DNA of 64,000 nt, taken from positions 2,117,651-2,181,650 of the forward strand of contig NZ_CP036528.1 in the NCBI RefSeq assembly GCF_004331915.1. The letters are read 5' to 3'. Every line of letters starts with the position of its first letter. Positions within the stretch are counted from its first letter, which is position 1. Under the pieces are notes generated by a model. It was not told the origin of the DNA. It saw only the letters and a list, made by a program, of their open reading frames with translations, and ran no database searches. Shown in pieces: positions 38,300-47,841 of this stretch. The position numbers and the translations under genes were made by a program. The DNA comes from Ureibacillus thermophilus (lineage in GTDB: Bacteria > Bacillota > Bacilli > Bacillales_A > Planococcaceae).

Positions 38300-39442
38300 C
38301 TACTCGCTCAATAAAAATTGTTGGAACACTTCATTGCCTAAAAAGCGGCCTTTTTTTGTTAACTTTAAACGTCCGGCATCTTCCATTATTAAACCTTCAA
38401 TGATTAGTCTGTGAATCACATCGCCATATTTTTCATTCATGGAAAAGCCCATTTTCATTTCAAACTGTTTAAAAGAAACCCCTTCATTTTTTCTGAGTCC
38501 TAAAAACATTTCCTCTTCGCACTTTTCCGAGATTGTAACTTGATGTTGATAGAGTATCGGCCTTTTTCCCGTCTCGATTGCTTGCAAATATTTTTTGATT
38601 GGACCGCAATTGGAATATCGGATGCCGTTCATATATCCATGGGCTCCAGCGCCAAATCCTGCATATTCATCATTGTCCCAATAAATTTTATTATGAATAG
38701 ATTCATAGCCTTCTTTTGCAAAATTGCTGATTTCGTATTGATGAATCCCCTTCTCTTCCATCTCGTCCATCAGCATTTCATACATTTTTGCCTCCAATTC
38801 TTCCCCAGGCAGTTGGAGTTTTCCCTTTGCATATTGAATGTAAAAAACCGTCTTCGGTTCCACTATTAATGAATAGGCGGAATAATGAGGCAAGTTTAAC
38901 CTAAGTGCCGTTTCAAGAGTATCTTCCCACTGCTTGAGAGTCTGTCCAGGAAGCCCATACATTAAATCAATATTAATATTTTCAAAACCGACGTTCTTTG
39001 CCCATTCAATCCCTTGATAAATATGATTTATCGTATGGGTTCTGCCCAGTTTTTGGAGGAGTGCTTCATCAAAGGACTGAACCCCTAAACTAAGCCTTGT
39101 TACGCCACCGTTTTTTAATGCTTTCAATTTATCAATGGAAAGTTCATCTGGATTCGCTTCTGCTGTAAATTCAAGTACATTGGTCGGCAAACAATCAGCA
39201 ATCAGCTCCAAAAGACGTTCCAGCTGCTTAGGAGAAAGAGCAGTTGGTGTGCCTCCTCCTAAATAAATCGTTTCTATGTTTGCAAATTGCTCCGGTTCCT
39301 TTGAGACAACCATCGCCATTTCTTTCCCGACGGCTTCAATGTATTCATCTACCGGCTGCTTATGAAAATACACTTTGTTAAAGTCGCAGTAATTGCATAT
39401 TTGATGACAGAAAGGAATATGGATATATACTCCTCGGACCAT
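38300..39442 (-). CDS. hemW: Radical-SAM heme chaperone HemW
   Basis: A 380-residue radical-SAM protein with the C-x3-C-x2-C cluster motif CHQICNYC (residues 12-19). The HNxxYW motif (HNKIYW) marks HemW rather than coproporphyrinogen oxidase HemN. It delivers heme to membrane targets such as respiratory enzymes. Starts MVRGVYIHIPFCHQICNYCDF. It lies between lepA and hrcA as in B. subtilis (yqeR), but the hrcA promoter is separate and starts just downstream. Confidence 0.95.
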   Translation of the reverse strand: MVRGVYIHIPFCHQICNYCDFNKVYFHKQPVDEYIEAVGKEMAMVVSKEPEQFANIETIYLGGGTPTALSPKQLERLLELIADCLPTNVLEFTAEANPDELSIDKLKALKNGGVTRLSLGVQSFDEALLQKLGRTHTINHIYQGIEWAKNVGFENINIDLMYGLPGQTLKQWEDTLETALRLNLPHYSAYSLIVEPKTVFYIQYAKGKLQLPGEELEAKMYEMLMDEMEEKGIHQYEISNFAKEGYESIHNKIYWDNDEYAGFGAGAHGYMNGIRYSNCGPIKKYLQAIETGKRPILYQHQVTISEKCEEEMFLGLRKNEGVSFKQFEMKMGFSMNEKYGDVIHRLIIEGLIMEDAGRLKLTKKGRFLGNEVFQQFLLSE

Positions 39443-39525
39443 TGGATCCCTTCTTTCTACTATTTATCTTACTATTGTACAATTTCAAATGGAAAATTCA
39501 ATGTGGAAGGGATTTATACAGAAAA

Positions 39526-39563
39526 AGAGGGTGTCTAGAAAGTTAAACTTTCGAACCCCCTCT
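39526..39563 (-). terminator. lepA terminator
   Basis: Two-step stem AGAGGG/CCCTCT and GAAAGTT/AACTTTC with internal loops, then TTTTTCTG on the minus strand, ten bases after the lepA stop. Confidence 0.75.
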
Positions 39564-39572
39564 AAAATAAGC

Positions 39573-41405
39573 TTATTTTTTATTTTCATCATCCATTCTC
39601 AATACGGCCATGAACGCTTCCTGAGGGATTTCCACGGAGCCTACTTGCTTCATGCGCTTTTTCCCTTCTTTTTGCTTTTCAAGCAATTTGCGCTTCCGTG
39701 AAATGTCCCCGCCATAACATTTTGCCAATACGTTTTTGCGCATTGCTTTAATGTTGGAACGGGCAATGATTTTTGTTCCAATTGCTGCTTGAATTGGCAC
39801 TTCAAACTGTTGGCGCGGAATAATATCTTTAAGTTTTTCCACAATTATCTTGCCTCGTTCATAAGCAAAATCCCGATGGACGATAAAGCTTAATGCATCG
39901 ACTTTTTCGCCGTTAATTAAAATATCCATTTTCACCAGTTTGGATGGCTTGTATCCAATTAACTCGTAATCGAAGGAAGCATAGCCTTTCGTGCTGGATT
40001 TTAAATGGTCAAAGAAATCATAAACAATTTCAGAAAGCGGCATTTCGTACGTAATTGTTACACGTGTTGTATCAATATAGTCCATATTGATAAATGTGCC
40101 GCGTTTTCTTTGGCAAAGTTCCATCACCGCGCCGACATAATCATTCGGCACCATAATCGTCGCTTTCACATACGGCTCCAGCACTTGGTCGATTTTTTGC
40201 GGCGCTGGCATCATGGATGGGTTGTCCACTCTTACCTTTGTACCGTCCGTCATTTCAACTTCATAAATAACGGATGGCGCCGTTGTAATGAGGTCTAGAT
40301 TGAACTCTCTCTCAAGACGTTCTTGAACGATTTCCATATGCAATAAACCTAAGAAACCGCACCGGAAGCCAAAGCCTAACGCTTGGGAAGTTTCCGGCTC
40401 AAATTGCAAAGCCGAGTCATTTAATGCTAGTTTCTCCAAAGCTTCACGCAAGTCGTTATATTTGGCTGTATCGATTGGGTAAAGTCCGCAGAACACCATT
40501 GGATTTAATTTCCGGTACCCAGGAAGCGCCTCTTTCGCTGGGCGGTCGGCATGGGTGATTGTATCCCCGACGTTCGTATCGCTAATATTTTTGATGGATG
40601 CGGTAATGTAGCCAACATCGCCGACTGTTAATTCAACCACCTGCGTAGCTTTCGGCGTATGTACCCCAACTTCCACCACTTCGTATTCGGCTCCTGTCGC
40701 CATAAAGCGGATTTTGTCGCCAGGTTTTACAGTACCGTTCACCACCCGCACTAATACAACGACCCCTTTATAGGAATCGTAGTAAGAGTCAAAAATAAGG
40801 GCTTGCAACGGTTCATCCGGGTCCCCAGATGGTGCTGGAATTTTTTCAACAATTTGCTCCAATAATTCATCAATTCCGATGCCGGCTTTTGCGCTGGCCA
40901 ACACTGCATCTTCCGCATCAAGACCAATTACATCTTCAATTTCTCTGCGAACCTTTTCAGGATCTGCTGCAGGCAAGTCGATTTTGTTAATGACCGGCAA
41001 AATTTCCAAATCGTTGTCAAGGGCTAAATAAACGTTCGCAAGGGTTTGTGCCTCAATGCCTTGCGCAGCATCGACCACTAAAATAGCCCCTTCACAAGCG
41101 GCTAAACTTCTGGACACTTCATAAGTAAAATCGACGTGTCCAGGAGTATCAATTAAATGGAAAATATAAATTTGTCCATCTTTTGCCTGATATTTTAATT
41201 GAACAGCATTTAATTTAATTGTAATGCCGCGTTCCCGTTCAATGTCCATGGAATCCAAAAGCTGTTCCTTCATTTCCCGTTCCGTTAGGGCTTTCGTTTT
41301 TTCTAAAATACGGTCCGCTAACGTGGATTTTCCATGGTCAATATGAGCGATAATAGAAAAGTTTCTGATGCGTTTTTGTCGTTCTAATCGTTCTTCGCGA
41401 TTCAT
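39573..41405 (-). CDS. lepA: Elongation factor 4 (LepA)
   Basis: A 610-residue translational GTPase. G1 [10 protein letters not shown]2 RGITIK, G3 DTPGH, G4 NKIDLP are intact; domains II, III and V resemble EF-G, and the family-specific C-terminal domain (about 490-610) ends [23 protein letters not shown] at 41403-41405 follows TTAGGAGTG and matches [17 protein letters not shown]; nine upstream codons in the longer frame are excluded. Acts in ribosome assembly or translocation under stress. Confidence 0.98.
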   Translation of the reverse strand: MNREERLERQKRIRNFSIIAHIDHGKSTLADRILEKTKALTEREMKEQLLDSMDIERERGITIKLNAVQLKYQAKDGQIYIFHLIDTPGHVDFTYEVSRSLAACEGAILVVDAAQGIEAQTLANVYLALDNDLEILPVINKIDLPAADPEKVRREIEDVIGLDAEDAVLASAKAGIGIDELLEQIVEKIPAPSGDPDEPLQALIFDSYYDSYKGVVVLVRVVNGTVKPGDKIRFMATGAEYEVVEVGVHTPKATQVVELTVGDVGYITASIKNISDTNVGDTITHADRPAKEALPGYRKLNPMVFCGLYPIDTAKYNDLREALEKLALNDSALQFEPETSQALGFGFRCGFLGLLHMEIVQERLEREFNLDLITTAPSVIYEVEMTDGTKVRVDNPSMMPAPQKIDQVLEPYVKATIMVPNDYVGAVMELCQRKRGTFINMDYIDTTRVTITYEMPLSEIVYDFFDHLKSSTKGYASFDYELIGYKPSKLVKMDILINGEKVDALSFIVHRDFAYERGKIIVEKLKDIIPRQQFEVPIQAAIGTKIIARSNIKAMRKNVLAKCYGGDISRKRKLLEKQKEGKKRMKQVGSVEIPQEAFMAVLRMDDENKK

Positions 41406-41608
41406 ATCTTCACTCCTAACAAATGCCTCCATGCGAGTTGGGCTTTTCTATTTCGCAGGAGGCTTTAACTTTCCTCTATATAACTTCGGATTGACATATT
41501 TTTTACATAAAATGATAAACTAAGTTGAATTATACTATGAATGACAACAAAAGCACAATAACAAACAAATACTGTTCTTCTCCTGCTTCCAACCTGCTCA
41601 CAAATAAA

Positions 41609-41644
41609 AAAGCGTTTAAAAGATAAACCCCCCTTAAACGCTTT
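41609..41644 (-). terminator. spoIIP terminator
   Basis: AAAGCGTTTAA (41609-41619) / TTAAACGCTTT (41634-41644), 11 bp, then TTTATTTG on the minus strand. Confidence 0.85.
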
Positions 41645-41653
41645 CATAAAGAA

Positions 41654-42454
41654 TTATTTTTTCGCCAAACTATTCGCTACCGCTTGCGCCAGCACCGCAG
41701 CCGTCCGATACACTTCATCTTCGGTATTATCAATGCCTCCAATTTCAATTAAAATAAATTCCTTCGCTAAATCTTGATTATACACCCCGTCTACACCTGA
41801 GCCCTTCTTTTCAATAATTCCTCGAGAAATATCCGGAATGATTGCATTCATGGAATCACTGATTGTTTGGGCAATTGATTTATTCAGTTTATAATTAGGA
41901 TTTTCCGCACCGATGACAAAGGCTGCTTTTGCATAAGAAACATCTTTATGGACAATTGTCGTCTTTTTGTAAGAAGCAGAATCCCGATGTATATCTAAAA
42001 TCAAATCGTATTGATTTGTCTTTAATTCTTCCGCAACATAAGGCCTTACCGTTTTATAGGCATCAACAATCGTTTTTCCATTTTCCTTTAAAACCGTCAT
42101 CACATCGACATCAAGCGTTTTCGCTTCCATGCCGTTCAACCGGAAGTAATCTTCCATTAGCTGATGCATGGAATATAAATTTGATTGATCGTCATAAACA
42201 GCCACCATTCCCTTTTCATTTTGTAAAAACGGTTTATAGGTTTCATGGGAATGAGTAAACAACAAAAGCACTTTAAAAGGCTCTTTTGGAGGCGCCACAT
42301 CAGAAACAACCAAATCGTTTGATGCATAAAGTATTTTTTCTTCTGGTGTGGCAGGCACATATTTTTCATTGTTTGGAAAAGGCATAAACCCTATCACAAT
42401 TGGTAGCGAAAAAAAGAAAAGTATTGTCAGTACAAATCCTCTCAATTTGTTCAT
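41654..42454 (-). CDS. spoIIP: Stage II sporulation protein P (short form)
   Basis: A 266-residue mother-cell amidase/endopeptidase that, with SpoIID, degrades septal peptidoglycan for engulfment. One N-terminal anchor helix (about 5-24), then the amidase domain: zinc-binding HSHETYKP, DIHRDSASY, and the catalytic ILIEIGGIDNTEDEV near the end. The segment between helix and domain is only about 40 residues versus about 150 in B. subtilis (401 aa). GGAGAGG precedes the ATG chosen. Next to gpr, as usual. Confidence 0.9.
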   Translation of the reverse strand: MNKLRGFVLTILFFFSLPIVIGFMPFPNNEKYVPATPEEKILYASNDLVVSDVAPPKEPFKVLLLFTHSHETYKPFLQNEKGMVAVYDDQSNLYSMHQLMEDYFRLNGMEAKTLDVDVMTVLKENGKTIVDAYKTVRPYVAEELKTNQYDLILDIHRDSASYKKTTIVHKDVSYAKAAFVIGAENPNYKLNKSIAQTISDSMNAIIPDISRGIIEKKGSGVDGVYNQDLAKEFILIEIGGIDNTEDEVYRTAAVLAQAVANSLAKK

Positions 42455-42503
42455 CAGCATCCTCTCCTTCCTCTACCATATGGAAGGAAGAGAATTTTTA
42501 GAA

Positions 42504-43535
42504 CTAGTTCACTTTCTCATCAATCCATTGAAATAGACAATTGCTGATGAGCGTGGCGTATTTCGTCATCCAAATATCGACTTCTTTTGGTGTGACAATT
42601 AGTCTTTGGGAATTGGACAAAAGCACTTCTTCAAATAATTGCCGCCGTTCTGCCTTTGACCAAGTTGACCATTCGCCAAAGATTGGCCGAATCACTTCGT
42701 AATCAATTTCTTCATCTTCCGAATCGGATGTCCAAGAGGTTACGGCTAGTTTTCCTGAAGGTTTATTTTTTTCTTGAACTTTTTTTGCAATGGAGCGGAA
42801 GACTTTATCCACTGCATCGGCAATGATAACTGTTGCATCTACCACCGTTGGAACACCAATGGCCGTGACAGGTACACCCAACACTTCTTTTGAAATTTCT
42901 GTCCGCTGATTTCCTACTCCTGAACCTGGATGAATTCCGGTATTTGTAATTTGAATGGTTTTGCATAATCTCGATGTTCCACGGGTAGCTAATGCATCAA
43001 TGGCCAACACCAAAACCGGTTTAATTTTTTCTGTTAAAGCATGGACAAAATCGCTCGTTTCAAAGCCTGTTTGCCCTGTAACGCCAGGGGCATATAAAAT
43101 AAATTGATCCACATGCTCCTCCAGTTGTCTTGCTTGCATTGCATCAATGGTAAAGGGACCAATGGCATCCGGCGTTATGGTTTTGTTTCCTAGGCCAATT
43201 ACTAAAACTTTGCTGTCTTTGGTGAATTTGATGTCTTTATGAATTTCTTCAATGTATTTGAGAAAAGCTTTTTCCAATTGCTCCATTCCCTCAAGGTCGT
43301 CAATATTTAGAGATGGAACCGTTAATGTAATATATTGCCCCTCTTTTTTTCCAATTTCTTCGGAGCCTTCTTTGCTGACGGTTACTTTTGTCACTTTTAC
43401 ACGATTTTCATTGAATTCTTCAAAGAGGACGCCTTCTGAATCATCTAACTTCTCTTTTTGCTGCTTCGTTTGGTGCTGAACGACCTCTTCCGTTTCATCG
43501 ATTAAGTCAGTTCTAGTCCAATTGATTTCTTGCAT
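42504..43535 (-). CDS. gpr: Germination protease Gpr
   Basis: A 343-residue aspartic-type protease that degrades small acid-soluble spore proteins on germination. Starts MQEINWTRTDLIDETEEVV; the RTDL-IDE motif resembles the autoprocessing site cleaved to activate the zymogen and mirrors the SASP cleavage site. Core motifs VIGLGNKTITPDAIGP and IDALATRGTSRLCKTIQITNTGIHPGSGVGN are typical. Forespore expression under sigma-G is expected, but I did not assign its promoter. Confidence 0.97.
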   Translation of the reverse strand: MQEINWTRTDLIDETEEVVQHQTKQQKEKLDDSEGVLFEEFNENRVKVTKVTVSKEGSEEIGKKEGQYITLTVPSLNIDDLEGMEQLEKAFLKYIEEIHKDIKFTKDSKVLVIGLGNKTITPDAIGPFTIDAMQARQLEEHVDQFILYAPGVTGQTGFETSDFVHALTEKIKPVLVLAIDALATRGTSRLCKTIQITNTGIHPGSGVGNQRTEISKEVLGVPVTAIGVPTVVDATVIIADAVDKVFRSIAKKVQEKNKPSGKLAVTSWTSDSEDEEIDYEVIRPIFGEWSTWSKAERRQLFEEVLLSNSQRLIVTPKEVDIWMTKYATLISNCLFQWIDEKVN

Positions 43536-43597
43536 GATGATCACCTCTTTTCTATCATGTTCATTCTGTCAAGTAAATATTCTTTGCATTTATGTGT

Positions 43598-43626
43598 TGC
43601 AATTATAGATTTCCTTTTGTATAATG
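43598..43626 (+). promoter_or_regulatory. Sigma-A promoter of rpsT
   Basis: TTGCAA (43598-43603), 17-base spacer, TATAAT (43621-43626), 66 bases upstream of the rpsT start; strong match. Confidence 0.75.
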
Positions 43627-43692
43627 TTTTCTGTTGTATTAACAATTGATTAGAGAATTTATCATCTCGTATTCTTATTAGGAGGTGAAAAC

Positions 43693-43953
43693 ATGCCAAA
43701 TATTAAATCAGCAATCAAACGCGTAAAAACAAACAAAAAAGCAAACGTTGCAAACTCTTCAGCAAAATCAGCTATGCGTACAGCTGTGAAAAAAGCTGAG
43801 CAAGCAATCGCTAGCGGTGCTGACAACGCACAAGAATTAGTGATTCAAGCTACTAAAGCTCTTGACAAAGCTGTTAGCAAAGGAATCATCCATAAAAATG
43901 CTGCAAGCCGCAAAAAATCTCGCCTTGCAAAAAAATTAGCTCAAGCAAACTAA
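43693..43953 (+). CDS. rpsT: 30S ribosomal protein S20
   Basis: The 86-residue bS20 starts [21 protein letters not shown] and is composed of three helices rich in Lys and Ala, binding 16S rRNA in the 30S body. RBS AGGAGGTGA precedes ATG. It is the only plus-strand gene between gpr and the YqzM-like gene, a conserved arrangement. Codon use is strongly biased as in other ribosomal proteins. Confidence 0.98.
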   Translation: MPNIKSAIKRVKTNKKANVANSSAKSAMRTAVKKAEQAIASGADNAQELVIQATKALDKAVSKGIIHKNAASRKKSRLAKKLAQAN

Positions 43954-43956
43954 AAT

Positions 43957-43993
43957 AAAAAGATCAATTGTTTTTATGACAATTGATCTTTTT
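43957..43993 (+). terminator. rpsT terminator
   Basis: AAAAAGATCAATTGT / ACAATTGATCTTTTT (15 bp, 7-base loop), then TTTC; directly after the rpsT stop. Confidence 0.92.
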
Positions 43994-44007
43994 TCTTATC
44001 GAAAATT

Positions 44008-44158
44008 GAGGTTTGGACAAATCTAAAAAAAACATCATTTTCTCCAAAGAGAAAATGATGTTTTTTTGATATGTTATTAAAACGATTTTTAGTTATATCC
44101 ATTTTTTATCAAAATTCTTTCAGCTGCCCCTATAATTTTTGGTTTATGTCCCAGCCTC
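44008..44158. repeat. Palindromic repeat element, copy 2 (complete, bounded by inverted repeats)
   Basis: Ends GAGGTTTGGACA (44008-44019) and TGTCCCAGCCTC (44147-44158) are inverted repeats (10 of 12 positions). Inside is the strong hairpin AACATCATTTTCTC / GAGAAAATGATGTT (44031-44044, 44049-44062), identical to that at 8.4 kb and extended by A/T pairs. The element sits between convergent rpsT and holA, where it could also serve as a terminator. Confidence 0.7.
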
Positions 44159-44163
44159 GTTTT

Positions 44164-45174
44164 TTATAAACTTTTTAATAAAAACATTTCTAAGTATCTC
44201 TCTCGGTTTCCCCCGGTTGTTTTTAATTGCAAATCGATTTCCGCCAATTCATTTAAGGCTTTTAGCAGCCTCTCTTCTGTAGGTCGGTTTTTTCGTTCCA
44301 GCATTATTTTGACCCGGTATGGATGGATGTTTAATTGCTTTGAAATTTGGGTTGGAGGATAACCTTTTTTATGTAAATAATAAACACTGTTCATCGTTCT
44401 GATATTGTTTGCAAGCAACCCCACCAGTTTAATCGGCTCTTCCTTTTGGCGCAATAAATCATGATAAATTCGAAGGGCTTCTTGAGTGTTATGGGCTAAA
44501 TAAGCATTTAACATTTTAAAGGCATCATGTTCTAATGTTATGGCCACTAAATTTTCCACAAGCTCCTTTGAAATGACGACCTCATCCCCTAAATAAAGGG
44601 CTAGTTTTTCAATTTCCATTTGAAGTTGGTTCATATTTTCACCGACCATTTCAACCAGTTTATCGACCGCATCATCCTCGATCTTTTTGCCCCAACTTGC
44701 GGCCTCGCTTTGAATCCAGACGGCTAAATCTTTCTCCCCAAGCGCTTCTGCGTGTAGCATAACGCTTGTTTCCTTCATAAGCTTCGTAATTTTTTTCCGC
44801 TCATCCAGTTTTTCATAAGGAGCAATAAAAATCACCACTGCAAAATCGGAAGGGTTTTTCAGCCAGTTTTCGAGGCGTTTTAAATCATGGTCGATTTTTT
44901 CTGCTCCTCTTTCCGCAGCTTTTAAAAAGGTTGCATTTTTTGCCACAATTAATTTCCGTTCAGATAAAAAAGGAAAAGTATCCGCTTCATCTATTACAAA
45001 ATCGACAGGAGTTTCCTCTAAATCAAAAGTGGTCATTTCCACTTCTTCATTTTTGCTTAAAACTTTTTTAATCCGTTGAATGGTTTCATCTATAAAATAA
45101 GCTTCTTCACCATAAATGCAGTAAATGGGGGCGATAGTGCCCTTTTCAATCTCTTTCCAAACTTTCTCAAACAT
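44164..45174 (-). CDS. holA: DNA polymerase III subunit delta
   Basis: The 336-residue clamp-loader delta subunit opens the beta sliding clamp. N-terminal RecA-like fold (1-140, with PIYCIYGEEAYFIDETI), a lid domain, and the C-terminal collar helices (about 215-336). Starts MFEKVWKEIEKGTIAPIYC with AGGTTACTTG upstream; the ten codons before it in the long frame are leader. Equivalent to B. subtilis YqeN. Divergent from the YqzM-like gene. Confidence 0.95.
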   Translation of the reverse strand: MFEKVWKEIEKGTIAPIYCIYGEEAYFIDETIQRIKKVLSKNEEVEMTTFDLEETPVDFVIDEADTFPFLSERKLIVAKNATFLKAAERGAEKIDHDLKRLENWLKNPSDFAVVIFIAPYEKLDERKKITKLMKETSVMLHAEALGEKDLAVWIQSEAASWGKKIEDDAVDKLVEMVGENMNQLQMEIEKLALYLGDEVVISKELVENLVAITLEHDAFKMLNAYLAHNTQEALRIYHDLLRQKEEPIKLVGLLANNIRTMNSVYYLHKKGYPPTQISKQLNIHPYRVKIMLERKNRPTEERLLKALNELAEIDLQLKTTGGNRERYLEMFLLKSL

Positions 45175-45348
45175 TTCAAGTAACCTCCAAATTGTTCGTA
45201 CCAATAGTATACACGATTGAAATAAAGAACTGTATTTTTTGTATAAAATGTGTCAAAATGAAATAGAAAGATAAAAGATTTTCCACAATCTCATATAGCT
45301 TTTTATTTTCCGTTGACTTATAATGGACTTTGAGTAGGAGGTTATCAT

Positions 45349-45513
45349 ATGGCAAATCATAACGAAAATTTTGTTACACATAACCCATTTGAAGGCGAAA
45401 ATGCTTCTTGCAAACGCAATGATGCAATTGACGCTGGAATCGGCTTCGTGGTATCATTCTTATTCTTTACTTTAATGTTTATTATTGCTATTATTTTTGA
45501 TGCTGTAGCTTAA
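45349..45513 (+). CDS. yqzM: YqzM family small membrane protein, 54 aa
   Basis: MANHNENFVTHNPFEGENASCKRNDAIDAG precedes a single membrane helix (about 31-52, IGFVVSFLFFTLMFIIAIIF). The KRNDAIDAGIGFVVSF segment is the YqzM signature, and the position between holA and comEC is the same as in B. subtilis. AGGAGGT precedes ATG. Function is unknown. A bidirectional terminator follows. Confidence 0.88.
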   Translation: MANHNENFVTHNPFEGENASCKRNDAIDAGIGFVVSFLFFTLMFIIAIIFDAVA

Positions 45514-45520
45514 TTTTCAA

Positions 45521-45555
45521 TAGAGTGTAGGCAAGGGGAACTTGTCTACACTCTA
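45521..45555. terminator. Bidirectional terminator between yqzM and comEC
   Basis: TAGAGTGTAGGCAAG / CTTGTCTACACTCTA (15 bp with one G-T pair, 5-base loop) and T-runs on both sides. Confidence 0.9.
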
Positions 45556-47841
45556 TTTTTTTATATTTGTCCTTTCCACTTTCATTTGTTGATGGTTGAC
45601 CGTTATTTCAATTGTTCCGACTTCCCCAGTGGTCATGGTTTTTAAATGGTGCTTCCAAAAGCGCTCCACCACCTCTTGATGGGGATGACCGAACCGATTA
45701 TTTTCTCCTGCACAGAAAATGGTAAGCTCCGGTTTCATTTGTTGGATAAAGGCTTCGCTGCTTGAAGTTCTGCTGCCATGATGCCCTGCTTTCAATAAAT
45801 CAATATCATGTAGGGCCGGATAAGCTGTTAGAAGCTCCTGTTCCCCTTCCGCTTCCAAATCTCCTGTAAACAATGCTTGAAAATCGCCCATCTCTAAATA
45901 CAACACAAGGGAATCATTATTTCCTTCGTATTCAATATCCATTGGCCAAAGATATTGAAAAAAAACCTGCCCTTCTCTCCAAGAAACGCCTGCCCTTTTT
46001 TCTATAATAGGGACTTTTTGCTCCTTCGCTTCATCGAGTAAATCTTCCATTACAGGTTTTGACCAAGATGAAGGCGTTACATGAATTTCTCCGACGCGAA
46101 TCTCCTTTAAAATTTCTTCCGCCCCTTCCACATGATCGCTGTCAGCGTGGGTCAAAATAAACGCATCAATTTTTGAAATGCCTTTTCCTTTCAAAAAGGG
46201 CACGACAATTTGCCTTCCTACTTCATAATCTTTGCCTTTTCTCCATTCTTCCTGTTGAAACCGTAAAACGCCTCCTGAGTCAATCAAATACACTTTTTGG
46301 CGGTAAGGAAGCTCAATCAAAATACAATCTCCCTGCCCCACATCGATAAAGGTGATGACAAGATTTGGATTCATTTTATCTTGAAAGTGAATTAACAGTG
46401 CAGGAATCAGCAATACAAGCGCAATATATTTCTTTTTCGCCCGGCAATCGATTAAATACAAGGCGATGAATACGCTGAAATACGCAATTCCTATTAAAAA
46501 TAAGGATGGCTTCCCTGGAACCCACATTTGATAAGGTAAAGATTCCAAAATGAACGTGATGTTTGAGATTAGTTGGCGGAATGGTTCATAGAAGAAAAAA
46601 ACAAGATCAGAGAATGGCCCTGGAATAAAGGTAAGAAATAATAAAGCTATATTGATGGGCAAAATGAGAAAGGAAAAGAGAGGCACATACAATAGATTGG
46701 CAATAAACGAGGAAAGGCTGAGTTCATAAAAGTGAAAAAGAAGCAAAGGGTAAACAATGAGTTGGCAAAGAAATGTGACTGCAAAAGCATTCTTCCACCA
46801 CGAATGAATGGATTGAAGAAATTGGCTAGAATAAATTAAACTAGCCGTTGCCAAATAGGATAGCTGAAAGCCGATTTGGTAAATCACTCCCGGCTCCAAT
46901 AGCACAAATCCAATGAAACTGATAGCAAGGGCATCATCCATGGAAAGTCGATGTTTCAACCGGGAAAGCATCAAAAGCTCCACCACTGCCACCGCCCGCC
47001 AAACAGAAGGCGCACCACCGGACAAAATGGCATATAGAGGCAAACACACCATTAAAAAAATCGCCGCTAGTTCCCGCCTCATATGCAAGCGGAGAAGCCC
47101 TTCATAAAAAAGAAAGGAAAGAATTCCGATATGCAGTCCCGAGATGGCAAACAAATGGGTAATGCCCAGCTTTTGATAGGCCCTCTTTGTTTCATCATCC
47201 ATCTCTTCCTGCAAGCCAATGAGCAATGCTTCCGCTTCAGGAGCTAAAGAAGCTGGAAATGCTTTTTCTATATGTTTTTTTAAATGAAGACGCATTTCGT
47301 TGATTTTTTGAGATAAAGAAAATGTCGTATCTACATATTGGAGAACCGTAATTTCGATGATGCCTTGTGCACCTTTGCTTTTCAAATAGCTCTCCATTTG
47401 GAAACTATAGGGATGATGGGGTCTAGTAGGCTTTACCACTTTCCCCTGTACATAAAACTGCCTGCCAGCCAAAGCAATCGATTCAAACCACCGTTTTTCC
47501 TCTTCAGAAGAGAGCTTATAGGTCACATACACTTTTCTTCCCTCTTCATCCTTCATAAACCCTCTTAGAGCGTCCCCATTGATTTTATAGTCGCTTGTCC
47601 ATTTATAAACGTGCGGCAAGTGAATAGGCTTTTCAATTTCTTTTAATTGAAAAGAAATATAGCCAAAAGAAACGATGCCGCATAGAAATAAAGCCAATAG
47701 ATGGACTGGTGGATGCTTTTTATAAATGGCATGTAAAGCTAAAGGCAAGAGAAAAACTAAAAGCCATGGACTTTCATGGGCGCTAACAGAAGCAACGAGC
47801 ACCGCCAAGGCAAAATAAATCCATTTATTTCGCAGAATCAA
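45553..47841 (-). CDS. comEC: DNA internalization competence protein ComEC/Rec2
   Basis: A 762-residue polytopic membrane channel for uptake of transforming DNA. N-terminal helices and OB-like DUF4131 (about 1-185), the Competence domain with about eight helices (about 205-475, ITHLFAISGLHIGILSF), and a C-terminal metallo-beta-lactamase-like nuclease domain with FILTHADSDHVEGAEEIL and GHHGSRTSSSEAF. The zinc motif HxDxDH is intact. It overlaps comEB by 17 bases. Size matches B. subtilis (776). Confidence 0.96.
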   Translation of the reverse strand: MILRNKWIYFALAVLVASVSAHESPWLLVFLLPLALHAIYKKHPPVHLLALFLCGIVSFGYISFQLKEIEKPIHLPHVYKWTSDYKINGDALRGFMKDEEGRKVYVTYKLSSEEEKRWFESIALAGRQFYVQGKVVKPTRPHHPYSFQMESYLKSKGAQGIIEITVLQYVDTTFSLSQKINEMRLHLKKHIEKAFPASLAPEAEALLIGLQEEMDDETKRAYQKLGITHLFAISGLHIGILSFLFYEGLLRLHMRRELAAIFLMVCLPLYAILSGGAPSVWRAVAVVELLMLSRLKHRLSMDDALAISFIGFVLLEPGVIYQIGFQLSYLATASLIYSSQFLQSIHSWWKNAFAVTFLCQLIVYPLLLFHFYELSLSSFIANLLYVPLFSFLILPINIALLFLTFIPGPFSDLVFFFYEPFRQLISNITFILESLPYQMWVPGKPSLFLIGIAYFSVFIALYLIDCRAKKKYIALVLLIPALLIHFQDKMNPNLVITFIDVGQGDCILIELPYRQKVYLIDSGGVLRFQQEEWRKGKDYEVGRQIVVPFLKGKGISKIDAFILTHADSDHVEGAEEILKEIRVGEIHVTPSSWSKPVMEDLLDEAKEQKVPIIEKRAGVSWREGQVFFQYLWPMDIEYEGNNDSLVLYLEMGDFQALFTGDLEAEGEQELLTAYPALHDIDLLKAGHHGSRTSSSEAFIQQMKPELTIFCAGENNRFGHPHQEVVERFWKHHLKTMTTGEVGTIEITVNHQQMKVERTNIKK

